Assembly (NCBI GenBank): GCA_024281995.1
Contig: JAMWZW010000007.1
Span: 1-64,000, forward strand
Reading direction: 5' to 3'
Source of the DNA: Nitrosomonas sp.
GTDB lineage: Bacteria; Pseudomonadota; Gammaproteobacteria; Burkholderiales; Nitrosomonadaceae
Length of the DNA: 64,000 bases
This document shows, one piece after another, positions 28,256 to 36,569 of this stretch. Numbering within the stretch: the stretch's first letter is position 1; every line of letters starts with the position of its first letter. Below the pieces are notes generated by a model. That model saw only the letters and a program-made list of their open reading frames with translations. It was not told the origin of the DNA and did no database searches. Position numbers and translations under genes: made by a program.

Positions 28256-29157
28256 AATGAACAGCCTCTGAAATAAGCAAAAATCAAAAAAGAGGCCAGA
28301 TCCGATTGATGTCTCTTTAGTAATCATTAATAGCTTGCACTGACAAGATTTCGTAGTGCTGCTGTAGTCTCAAGCTCTTGCGATTACAACAAATCCTTAC
28401 AAAGGAAAGATACCCAATGGCTAGCGACGCCAATATACCTACTTACAAAAATCGCTAAATCATGAGGAAAGGTAGAAAATCAGCTCAATTTTTAAATGAG
28501 CAATAAAAATAAAGACTTTCTTGGCGTTGATTTTTTTGCCGCAGGGATTGCGCCGCTGAGATCGATGCAATCGTGCAATAAAAAGAAACTGAGGAATTTA
28601 AGCTTGAATGAATGTTACATATTACATTACAAGCTATTGAAAATTATAATATTTGTCGTCCATGAGAAATTTATGGCGCCACACTGACATACGGTATTTT
28701 TGCGTAAAGGCTATTGATCAACTGAAGTAATGCGAACCACAATAAAGCATTCTTTAACCCAAACGGCGTATTTTTATCGCCAAAGGTAAAAAAGAGTATT
28801 TATGGTCATATGGATTGTCCTACCTATATTGTGCGGGATGCAGCAGGGTCTTAAATCTTATGAGTATTGTTTTGTGCGACGCGGTTGCATGAGACAGCAA
28901 ACTTTTGCTTCTGAAATTCTATAACATATCGATAAATAATGATCATTAATTCCTAAAACTAAAAAAACTCAGAACTTACAAATAAAGCCTCGCCACTCAA
29001 ATGGCATTGGAAAATTGCTCCGTATACTTGTCTCTTTCCCGGTCTAGCAATACTATGTTCAAGTTGTTGCCACTGATATAGTAACTCATTCAATCACTTA
29101 AAATGAATGATGCTGGTAGGATTTGGATTGGTAAGATGTGCCCCCAGCTAAAAGAAT
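28256..29157. other. 900-bp gene-poor region
   Basis: A+T-rich region upstream of the GH38 gene. Only short frames occur (28496-28687 plus is 63 codons, with no ribosome site and no recognisable sequence). A second frame ending at about 28854 carries roughly 40 codons without a start and could be gene debris. The part from 29100 to 29157 precedes the end of the methyltransferase gene. No tRNA or CRISPR-like repeat was seen. Confidence 0.5.
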
Positions 29158-29736
29158 CTATTTTTTTTCTCCTAAATAATAAGAAGATATTATGAGAGAA
29201 GTTTTATCCCATAATTCAATTCCACAATTAATTTCTTTAAAATTTTCCATCCATATTCTTAAGCCGTCCGGACTAATACGCCAATAATCTTTTGGAACCG
29301 CATGATAAGGATAAAGCCAGGGTACCTGAATCCATATTTTTCCACCTGGCTTTAATACTCTATTAAGTTCACTGATAGCTTTAACTGGGTAGGGCACATG
29401 TTCCAATATCGAAATGCAAACCACAGCATCAAAGCTATCAGTTTCAAAAGGTAAATCATGAATATCATACTGAAAGTCAATAAATTCACGTGTGTCAAAT
29501 TTATCAACACTCACCCAATTGGATCCATATTTCTTGCCAATACTATCTTTTACTCCAATTTGAAGACAATGTTTTCCTTCGCAGTCTTGCATAAATCGTT
29601 CAAATATTGCATTGCATGAATCGCTTTCATTTTTATTCATTACATTCAACATAGTACTTGCAGTACGTTTGTATTGGATCAGGTAATACAAAAAAGGAAA
29701 GGATAATCTAACTGCTCTTTTTACTATTTTTTTCAT
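29158..29736 (-). CDS. Class I SAM-dependent methyltransferase
   Basis: A 192-residue protein of the methyltransferase-11 type. A degenerate nucleotide-binding start (HCLQIGVKDSIGKKYG), then FQYDIHDLPFETDSFDAVVC with the acidic residue after strand 4, ISILEHVPYPVKAISELNRV and LKPGGKIWIQVPWLYPYH are visible, followed by KDYWRISPDGLRIW, a variant often seen in methyltransferases of polysaccharide or glycan clusters. AAAGGAG precedes the start. There is no glycan gene next to it, so the substrate is unknown. Its low GC and isolation between gene-poor stretches suggest an acquired gene. Confidence 0.85.
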   Translation of the reverse strand: MKKIVKRAVRLSFPFLYYLIQYKRTASTMLNVMNKNESDSCNAIFERFMQDCEGKHCLQIGVKDSIGKKYGSNWVSVDKFDTREFIDFQYDIHDLPFETDSFDAVVCISILEHVPYPVKAISELNRVLKPGGKIWIQVPWLYPYHAVPKDYWRISPDGLRIWMENFKEINCGIELWDKTSLIISSYYLGEKK

Positions 29737-29896
29737 TATTTCTCCTTTGCCAGTAGCAATATCAATGCGAAGAGGGAAGCGTTTATTACATTAAACTGCG
29801 ACATTATAACAATACTTCAATTTCCAAATCGGAAACTTATGTAAGTTTGTAACGGAATAGATGAAGTGAAAATTAACGGCTTAAACCGAATAAAGC

Positions 29897-29996
29897 ACCC
29901 CGCCGCAAGCAGCGGGGTATTGACCGCGCTTTTCAATCTGCTGGTTTCCAACCAGCTTTCTGCCTTCAGTGGTGGGATCTGAATCTGTAGAGATTC
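29897..29996. other. Cluster of three perfect hairpins
   Basis: Three stem-loops in 100 bases: ACCCCGC/GCGGGGT (29897-29903 with 29912-29918), GCTGGTT/AACCAGC (29940-29946 with 29950-29956, loop of three) and GAATCT/AGATTC (29981-29986 with 29991-29996). They lie just past the sppA stop on the minus strand. They may include the sppA terminator, but three compact hairpins also resemble the structured end of an IS200/IS605-type element or a small RNA. No transposase or TnpB remnant is visible nearby. Confidence 0.55.
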
Positions 29997-30022
29997 AAAA
30001 ATGTACGATAAAACTCAAAGTG

Positions 30023-30967
30023 TTATTTTAAAGCCCATTCGCTGCTGTATAGCATGGTCATCATAACTTGACTAAATTTCTTTGCAAACAAATCGGCAAA
30101 CCCTTCACGAGCCGTAAAATCAACTAACACTTCTGCACGAATTATTTCGCGTGCTACATACTCAGCGCTGCCCAACTCATCAGCAAGACCTAGATCGATG
30201 CTTTTTTGTCCTGTCCAAACAATGCCACTAAATATATCTGGCATATCTTTTAATCGATCACCTCTACCTTGCTTAACCATATGAATAAATTGTTCGTGAA
30301 TTTCTTTCAGCATGGCTGTCGCATGATTCTTCTGTACAGGATCAAGCGGCGTAAAAGGATCAAGGAATCCTTTGTTTTCGCCTGAAGTCAAAAGTCTCCT
30401 CTCTACCCCCAGTTTTTCTAAAGTACCTGCAAAACCAAAGCCATCCATTAAAACACCAATCGAACCTACTAAACTGGCTTTATCAACAAAAATTTTGTCA
30501 GCAGCAGCAGCAACATAATAACCACCTGATGCACAAACATCACCTGTTACCGCATAAAGAGGTATTTCAGGAAATTTCGCCCGTAATCTTTTTATTTCGT
30601 CATAAATATAACCCGCTTGAACAGGGCTTCCACCAGGACTATTAATTCTTAATACAATTCCTTTAGTATTTTTATCTTTGAACGCTGATTGCAAGCTGGC
30701 AATAATTTTTTCGGCGCTGCTGGCGCTATCGGCAGCTATTATGCCCCGCAATTCGATGAGGGCAGTATGTTTATCAGCTATTCGCACTTTTCCATCATCT
30801 ATCCATCCCATTGCAGCAAATAATAATATAAATATATATATGAAGAACAATGCCTTAAAGAATACTCCCCAACGGCGTGCGCGACGTTGCTCCCGTAACG
30901 AAGCTAACACTATATTTTCCAAAATACTCTTTTCCAGATTCTCACTGTTTAACTCTGGTTTATTCAT
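30023..30967 (-). CDS. sppA: Signal peptide peptidase SppA (36K type)
   Basis: A 314-residue inner-membrane serine protease that degrades cleaved signal peptides. One membrane helix at ~34-54 (ALFFIYIFILLFAAMGW); the protease domain follows with GIVLRINSPGGSPVQAG, the nucleophile serine in VCASGGYYVAAAADKI (~145) and the catalytic lysine in SGENKGFLDPF (~197). This is the short SppA36K form with a Ser/Lys dyad split as in Bacillus SppA. It follows dsbC at a distance of about 270 bp with a terminator between, so it has its own promoter. Confidence 0.93.
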   Translation of the reverse strand: MNKPELNSENLEKSILENIVLASLREQRRARRWGVFFKALFFIYIFILLFAAMGWIDDGKVRIADKHTALIELRGIIAADSASSAEKIIASLQSAFKDKNTKGIVLRINSPGGSPVQAGYIYDEIKRLRAKFPEIPLYAVTGDVCASGGYYVAAAADKIFVDKASLVGSIGVLMDGFGFAGTLEKLGVERRLLTSGENKGFLDPFTPLDPVQKNHATAMLKEIHEQFIHMVKQGRGDRLKDMPDIFSGIVWTGQKSIDLGLADELGSAEYVAREIIRAEVLVDFTAREGFADLFAKKFSQVMMTMLYSSEWALK

Positions 30968-31180
30968 TCGTACATGCTCACTAATAAAATTAAAATAAGG
31001 TAACCAAACTTTCCCATCGTTTTAAACTTGCAAACATCAAAACTACACACAACTAATTCTTTAAATTATAAGACCTAAACTAAAAGTTTGTATCTAGTGC
31101 CCACAATCTAGATTGTTAATTAATTGTCATACCATATCATGCCACTTGCAATATCGTATTTATCGCATAGATGAGACAAT

Positions 31181-31216
31181 AAAAAAGCCTGCCGAATTCA
31201 TTCAGCAGGCTTTTTT
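31181..31216 (-). terminator. Rho-independent terminator after dsbC-like gene
   Basis: AAAAAAGCCTGC (31181-31192) pairs with GCAGGCTTTTTT (31205-31216), a 12-bp perfect stem whose U-run follows on either strand. It lies 20 bp past the stop of the DsbC/G-like gene and ends the ubiH-dsbC transcript. Confidence 0.9.
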
Positions 31217-31236
31217 GGAGAAATACCTTTCAATAA

Positions 31237-31980
31237 TTATTTCTTGGCTTTGCCTTTTTCATTCATATCATTTGCGCTATTGAGCTTTTCTTCGATAGCT
31301 GCCGCTGGGATCATGCCACCGACGATAGAACCATCGGCAAAAATCAGCGTAGGTGTGCCGGACACTTTATTTTCACGGCCTGAATTCACTAAAGTTTCCA
31401 AAGGTGTTTCGCAATCTTTTCCGGTCGGTGCAATACCTCTCAACATAAAATCATCCCACGCTTTGATTTGATTATCGGAACACCAGATTTTTTTCGATAA
31501 TTCCATTGAGCCATTGAGCACAGGGTAAAGCAGAGTATAGATCGTGACATTGGTAATATTCAGCAGCTCCTTTTCTAATTGTTTACAGTACGGGCAATTA
31601 GGGTCGGTAAAAATCGCTACTTGGCGCTTGCCATCGCCCTTGACGATTTTGATGGCCGACTGTAAGGGTAGGGAATCCAATGGTACACGCCGTGCTGCCT
31701 TAATTTCTTGTAATCGTTCATGTGTCATGCTGGTGCGTGTTTTGGTATCAACCACATGGCCAAAGAAGAAATAACTGGCTTTGTCATCAGTATAAAATAG
31801 CTCATCACCAACAACTACTTCGTACAATCCCAAGGAAGGTATTTTTTTCAGACTATCAATTTTATGGCCCTCAAAATGTTCCTGTACAGCTTTTTTTACA
31901 GCCGCTTCATCTGCCCAAGCCATGGTAGAAAAAGAAATAAATATTAGTAGTGAAAAAATAAGCTTAAAGCGTATCGTCAT
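31237..31980 (-). CDS. dsbC: Thiol:disulphide interchange protein, DsbC/DsbG type
   Basis: A 247-residue periplasmic disulphide isomerase. Signal peptide to about residue 23 (TMAWA-D); N-terminal dimerisation domain with AVKKAVQEHF and LYEVVVGDELFYTDD; then a thioredoxin domain with the active site FTDPNCPYCKQL (~128), and the conserved cis-proline segment VSGTPTLIFADG. The CPYC motif is CGYC in E. coli DsbC, but CPYC is common in betaproteobacterial DsbC. A further pair of cysteines (WCSD, DCETP) lies before the cis-proline. It starts 27 bp after ubiH and ends at a strong terminator. dsbG is an alternative name. Confidence 0.88.
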   Translation of the reverse strand: MTIRFKLIFSLLIFISFSTMAWADEAAVKKAVQEHFEGHKIDSLKKIPSLGLYEVVVGDELFYTDDKASYFFFGHVVDTKTRTSMTHERLQEIKAARRVPLDSLPLQSAIKIVKGDGKRQVAIFTDPNCPYCKQLEKELLNITNVTIYTLLYPVLNGSMELSKKIWCSDNQIKAWDDFMLRGIAPTGKDCETPLETLVNSGRENKVSGTPTLIFADGSIVGGMIPAAAIEEKLNSANDMNEKGKAKK

Positions 31981-32007
31981 GACGACTCCAGTATAAAAAA
32001 ATCATAG

Positions 32008-33177
32008 TTAATTCAGGGCATGCTGCATGAGTTGGTTTTTTATCAATGGCAAACGATTGGTTATCTCGAGTCCTAAATTCCGCAAACGTGCAAGTGTCGG
32101 ATTTGAATTATTAAACAATTTTTGCAAACCATCAGTCACCATTTCCAATGCCAGAATATCTTCTTTGCGTGCCAACTCATAGCGCCTCAGCAACATTAAA
32201 TGACCACAATCTGTCTGCATACCTCGTGAATTCAGCACCGCTGCAAGTTTGCGTGCATCGCGCAATCCCAGATTAACGCCTTGACCCGCCAGAGGGTGAA
32301 TGCCATGGGCAGCATCACCGATAAGCACCAAGCGCGGTTTGACTAATTGATTGACATGTACAAAATTGAGGGGGAAGCCAACTGCTGGTGTAATTAATTG
32401 CATTGCGCCCAACGTATGTGAAGAGGCTTCTTCCACTTGGTAGCAAAGTGCTTCAGCAGACAAGCTACGTAATTCATTCGCTTGTTCTTCACTGACAGAC
32501 CATACCATAGATATTCGCTTATCGGGTAGCGGTAGCAAAGCCAATACACCATCCCGTCTAAACCATTGATAGGCAATATGCCGATGTGGTACTTCCACGC
32601 TAAAATTGGCAACTACACCAATTTGATGATATGCATGACGAGATACCTTGATTTCAGCTTGATTACGTACCCAGGAATTTACACCATCAGCACCAACTAC
32701 CAGCGAGGCCTCAAGCAATCTTCCATCATCCAGTAGTACCTCGACGTGCGAATCCTGCCAATTAATAGAAGTACATTTTGCGGGACAAATAATATGTATG
32801 TTTTTATTAACAGATTTCAGGACATCCCATACTGCCGCCTGTAACTGACGATTTTCAGCAATGAAAGCTAATTCCGGCAAACCAATTTCATATGCACTAA
32901 AGTTGATATGTGCACAGCTATCGTCACCGTATACCGCCATTTCATACACCGGCGTCACTCGTTCGGAAGTCAATAACTGCCACACCTCCAGGCTCTGCAA
33001 GAATGCCGCACTCCCCGGACTAATTGCATATACTCGGTTATCCCAACTAGCATCTTGCGGTATGGACTCGGGTTCATGCGGCTCCACCAATGCTATTGTC
33101 AAATCACTGTCCTTTAACGCAGTAACCAGGCTTGCACCTACCAGCCCACCACCAATGACGATAATATCGTATTTCAT
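32008..33177 (-). CDS. UbiH/UbiF/COQ6-family FAD-dependent hydroxylase
   Basis: A 389-residue aromatic-ring monooxygenase of ubiquinone biosynthesis. FAD-binding IIVIGGGLVGASLVTAL at the N-terminus, NRVYAISPGSAAFLQSL (family feature), VGADGVNSWVRNQ in the middle and the GD motif VLIGDAAHGIHPLAGQGVNL near residue 285. Which ring position it hydroxylates (UbiH, UbiF or UbiI type) cannot be read from sequence alone; some betaproteobacteria have a single multifunctional one. It is the first gene of a two-gene run with dsbC, an unusual pairing in function. Confidence 0.9.
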   Translation of the reverse strand: MKYDIIVIGGGLVGASLVTALKDSDLTIALVEPHEPESIPQDASWDNRVYAISPGSAAFLQSLEVWQLLTSERVTPVYEMAVYGDDSCAHINFSAYEIGLPELAFIAENRQLQAAVWDVLKSVNKNIHIICPAKCTSINWQDSHVEVLLDDGRLLEASLVVGADGVNSWVRNQAEIKVSRHAYHQIGVVANFSVEVPHRHIAYQWFRRDGVLALLPLPDKRISMVWSVSEEQANELRSLSAEALCYQVEEASSHTLGAMQLITPAVGFPLNFVHVNQLVKPRLVLIGDAAHGIHPLAGQGVNLGLRDARKLAAVLNSRGMQTDCGHLMLLRRYELARKEDILALEMVTDGLQKLFNNSNPTLARLRNLGLEITNRLPLIKNQLMQHALN

Positions 33178-33434
33178 ACTATCAATTATACAGCCGCTTT
33201 GTCACATGCGGTTAACTCAAACTGTAACACCGATATGTTTAAGATCATAAAATTCATGCCGAGAATGAGGCAAACACACATTTTCTACCCATTAGTTTTT
33301 TGAGCATGTGCGAAAACCCAAATAAAAAATATTCAATGCCATGAAAACACGCATAAACCCTTGTCAAGGCACATTTTTGAACTTGACAAGCCATTCCCTC
33401 AAAGGCAAAATTCGCCTCTTGCAATTAAGCACAT

Positions 33435-33510
33435 GGCGAATTAGCTCAGTGGTTAGAGCAGCGGAATCATAATCCGTTGGTCCGGGGTTCAAATCCCTGA
33501 TTCGCCACCA
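33435..33510 (+). tRNA. tRNA with CAU anticodon (Met or lysidine-type Ile)
   Basis: A 76-base tRNA with encoded CCA. Acceptor GGCGAAT pairs with ATTCGCC; D arm AGCTCAGTGGTTAGAGC; anticodon stem GCGGA/TCCGT around the loop ATCATAA, giving anticodon CAU; T loop TTCAAAT. It is not initiator tRNA (no mismatch at the acceptor end, no GGG/CCC anticodon stem). The D loop and the TTGGTC before the T arm resemble tRNA-Ile2, in which C34 is changed to lysidine to read AUA, but elongator tRNA-Met is also possible. Confidence 0.93.
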
Positions 33511-33890
33511 GTATAATCGCGGGATTACATGATAATCCTGATTTCAAGTAGCTTGTTTAAACTTCAACCGTAGAAATTTTGGTCGCGTCCGCAGTGCATT
33601 AGTTATCATCTGCGTTGGATGAGCCAAACAACGGTTTCATTTCTTGGCCATTCAGTATTCTGTATAGTCTTAATATTATCTATCGTCATGAAAAAAAGTT
33701 AGATAACATTTTGATTATCTTAATATTTATTAAAACTAAGTGAGGCCTTTGTTTTTGTATAAGCCTCTTACTCTGTAGGAAAAATACAAAAAGTTGATGA
33801 AAAAAATCGTTTACCTTTACGGATTATTTGCGTGATTTTTAACTCTTGCGGTAAGAACCACGCAAATAATCTAAACTAGCTGTAGTTAAA
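33511..33890. other. Region between tRNA and Rh gene, with inverted repeat
   Basis: About 380 bp, A+T-rich. No gene is seen. The only marked feature is the 13-bp inverted repeat at 33822-33871, just past the Rh stop codon. Confidence 0.5.
33822..33871. terminator. 13-bp inverted repeat downstream of the Rh gene
   Basis: GATTATTTGCGTG (33822-33834) and CACGCAAATAATC (33859-33871) are perfect inverted copies over a 24-base spacer. It begins 20 bp past the end of the Rh50 coding sequence (minus strand). The stem would suit a transcript-end hairpin, followed on the minus strand by a T-run only some 25 bases later. A protein-binding dyad or IS end is also conceivable. Confidence 0.5.
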
Positions 33891-35276
33891 TTAGGAAATT
33901 GGTTTTTCCCCATTATTCAAAGTATTGGCCACGGACGCGATTTTATTTTCCAAAACCATGATCCTAGATTCTAGCTTCTGCACTAAAACTTTTGTTTCTT
34001 GTGATTCGATTGAAGTTTGAATGTGTGGAATCTTTTCAGCAGTGCTTGATTCCAGAACGGCTACGCGAGTTTGCAATTGCTCACCAAGATTTTCTGTTTC
34101 AGGGCCTGCAAGATGTGTAAATTCTACACTGTCTTCATAGGGTTCTCGGGTAGTACCTGTTGCTTTAATAATTGCCCCCGCAATTAATCCACCAACAATA
34201 GCTATGAACATAGTAATCATTATGCCATTGAATTGCGCAATAGCCACATCAGGAACTACTAAGAAAGCACTGAAGCCACCTAATAATCCGGGCATTCCGT
34301 GTAAATTATGAACGCCACAGGTATCAACAATTTTGAATCTTGATTCCAATACAGGCAGTAAAAATACGTAACCCAAAACTGAAACTGTGCCAGCCAATAA
34401 CCCTATACCAAATGCACCAATGGGAGACACAACATCACAGACAGAACCAATGGCTACACCTCCAGCCAATGCTGCATTGGCCATATCAACCATAGAAGTT
34501 TTTCCATTGTGTAACTTAGAACTTAGAAAATAAGTAGCGAGAGTGGCTCCTGATAGCGCAAGCAATGTGTTAGCAACAGTTTGCGGCATATTTTCTAAAG
34601 GAACGAGCGCAGTGGCGAAGCTTGGCCAAAATAACCAAAGTACCATTGATCCCAGCATAGCAAAGCGATCGGAAGTATGATCTGATTCAATGGGCTTGCT
34701 GCGCTGATAAGCGGTTGTTAGAACTATCGACATACTTAATCCAAAATATGCACCAAATGCATGTATGACAATTGATCCAGCCGTATCTTTGAAGCCAGTC
34801 GTATAACCTATAGCATCATCCAGAACTAACCATTCATTTAATAAATAAAGTGGAACTATTAAAAGCGCTAATAAAGCATATTGAAAAACACGTAAACGCC
34901 CCAGTACTGCCCCCATGGCAATCAATGCCGTCGCTACTGATAACTCAGCAAATAACAAGGCATCAAGCGTATGCGGTTGCAATTGGTGACCAAAGATCCC
35001 ATTGGCACGTAATAGGATGTAAAGCGGAAGCCCAGTTGCAACTACCAGATAGGTGCCAGTTACTGCCCCAAAACCATAACGGCGAACAAACACCATCAGA
35101 AAGCCAAAACCAACAAGCAACATGGCCAAAATATGAATGATAAAATTATATTTCGCGACAACTCTTGCCTCGTTTAGTGCTATTGTGGTTTCAGCATTTA
35201 CCCAATTACTCAAGCCAAGCAAAAGCAAACCTAAGCCTATTGCTGGCAACATTGTCGAATTAAGACTTTTTTTCAT
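33891..35276 (-). CDS. rh50: Rh50-type (Rhesus-like) ammonium/ammonia channel
   Basis: A 461-residue membrane channel of the Amt/Rh family, Rh branch, conducting NH3/NH4+. A cleavable signal sequence (NWVNAE) precedes about eleven membrane helices, as in the Nitrosomonas europaea Rh50. The twin pore histidines lie in AGSIVIHAFGAYFG and CGVHNLHGMPGLLGG. KYNFIIHILAMLLVGFGFLM and GTYLVVATGLPLYILLRANG are Rh-like rather than Amt-like. Odd feature: after the last helix a tail of ~75 residues follows, with heptads such as QLQTRVAVLESS and QKLESRIMVLENKIASVANT, which should form a cytoplasmic coiled coil. AAGGAAG precedes the ATG. It stands alone, without glnK. Confidence 0.93.
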   Translation of the reverse strand: MKKSLNSTMLPAIGLGLLLLGLSNWVNAETTIALNEARVVAKYNFIIHILAMLLVGFGFLMVFVRRYGFGAVTGTYLVVATGLPLYILLRANGIFGHQLQPHTLDALLFAELSVATALIAMGAVLGRLRVFQYALLALLIVPLYLLNEWLVLDDAIGYTTGFKDTAGSIVIHAFGAYFGLSMSIVLTTAYQRSKPIESDHTSDRFAMLGSMVLWLFWPSFATALVPLENMPQTVANTLLALSGATLATYFLSSKLHNGKTSMVDMANAALAGGVAIGSVCDVVSPIGAFGIGLLAGTVSVLGYVFLLPVLESRFKIVDTCGVHNLHGMPGLLGGFSAFLVVPDVAIAQFNGIMITMFIAIVGGLIAGAIIKATGTTREPYEDSVEFTHLAGPETENLGEQLQTRVAVLESSTAEKIPHIQTSIESQETKVLVQKLESRIMVLENKIASVANTLNNGEKPIS

Positions 35277-35790
35277 GTAATACTTCCTTATTCTAGTGAT
35301 TATTCGAGTTTTTTCTTTGAAAAAATACTAAGGAAGAGAATTTATAAAAGTGAATGACTTCCCCGTCGTAGTTTGATCCTTAATTACCACAAATACAATA
35401 TGGTTTATCTTTTTAAACAAATTTGATTTTCGGTGTCGTGATAAACAACTATTCGGGATTCATATAATTGAATTGGATTTTTGCTTAATTTATGATTTAG
35501 GTATTTAATTAATAAAAGATCTTATCGTTTGAATTAGCTGTTAACGTATTTGAGTCAACCGTGCACGTTGATTCGATATTGCCAAAAATTCTCAGCATCA
35601 TTGATTATCATCAAGGTGGCTCGGAAGTTAATCTATTAATCTGCAGATGAATTTCCTGGAAAGTGGAGGGAGAGAATCCAATAGCTTATTGTATCTTTAA
35701 AGCACATTTTACTGTGGATCGCATACATGATCATGATCCTAGTTACAATTACATTTAATTTTTATTAACTCTGAAATAGGAAAAAGTCTC
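35277..35790. other. Divergent promoter region of Rh and PEP-CTERM genes
   Basis: About 510 bp, A+T-rich, between two divergent genes. It should hold the regulatory sites for both. No gene is present. CATGATCATGATC near 35726 is a short palindromic repeat; nothing else stands out. Confidence 0.45.
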
Positions 35791-36438
35791 ATGAAAGCTA
35801 TTAAAAGATTCATCAGTATCTTAATATTCTTAGTGCTATTACCTAGCACTGTGTCAGCTGCAACATTAACGGGCAACTTGACTGTCGATGATGCCTTTAC
35901 GGCTTATCTAAGCACTGATGATTCGGTTGCGGGCACGCCTTTGGTGTCTGGTGATTATTGGCCTTTAGTGCAGACATTTTCCACGACATTAATCCCTGGT
36001 AATACATATTATTTGCATATTTCAGCGAAAGATGTTTTTGGTCCACCGAGCGCATTTCTCGGTAGTTTTGAGTTATCAGACACAGACTTTATTTTTGCAA
36101 ACGGATTGCAATCACTTGTCTCTGATTCCGCTAATTGGGGTGTTAATACCACAGGATTCGGGTTTGCTTTTAATTCCCCTTACGATGGTTTCGGCATAAA
36201 TGGGGTAGAGCCGTGGGGTACTATGCCTAGTATTGCATCTAATGCACATTGGATTTGGACAGGACCAAGTGGAACAGTTGGCGAAGCTTATTTTACTACC
36301 ACGATTTCACCCATTCCCGAACCTGAAATTTATACAATGTTTCTGATAGGACTTGGTTTTATGGGTTTTATGGGTTTTATGGCACGACACCAAAAGAATT
36401 TATCGCATAATACAGAACAGGAAACAAAGGACAGTTGA
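35791..36438 (+). CDS. PEP-CTERM sorting-domain protein
   Basis: A 215-residue secreted protein. Signal peptide to residue ~23 (STVSAA). The mature part is Gly/Ser/Thr/aromatic-rich and low in charge (NTYYLHISAKDVFGPPSAF). The C-terminus has the PEP-CTERM signal: PIPEPEIYTMF, a hydrophobic helix, then basic residues (ARHQK), which is recognised by an exosortase in bacteria that make exopolysaccharide. GFMGFMGFM in the helix is coded by a short tandem repeat (about 36359-36381). No exosortase or polysaccharide gene is in the window. Ribosome site AGGAAAA. Confidence 0.88.
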   Translation: MKAIKRFISILIFLVLLPSTVSAATLTGNLTVDDAFTAYLSTDDSVAGTPLVSGDYWPLVQTFSTTLIPGNTYYLHISAKDVFGPPSAFLGSFELSDTDFIFANGLQSLVSDSANWGVNTTGFGFAFNSPYDGFGINGVEPWGTMPSIASNAHWIWTGPSGTVGEAYFTTTISPIPEPEIYTMFLIGLGFMGFMGFMARHQKNLSHNTEQETKDS

Positions 36439-36569
36439 TCGGTTAAGCTATTCAGTAATATCTGAATTTTAATCCAGTGAGTATTTTGCAGCTTTTAAAT
36501 TTTTTGATGGCGATATTAACGCGCAGGCCAGCTTTAACGTAATTACAACAGGTTTATCCACATAGGTCG

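Noticed and set aside
28496..28687. 63-codon plus-strand frame in the gene-poor region
   Set aside because: A+T-rich with no ribosome site or recognisable pattern; treated as chance.
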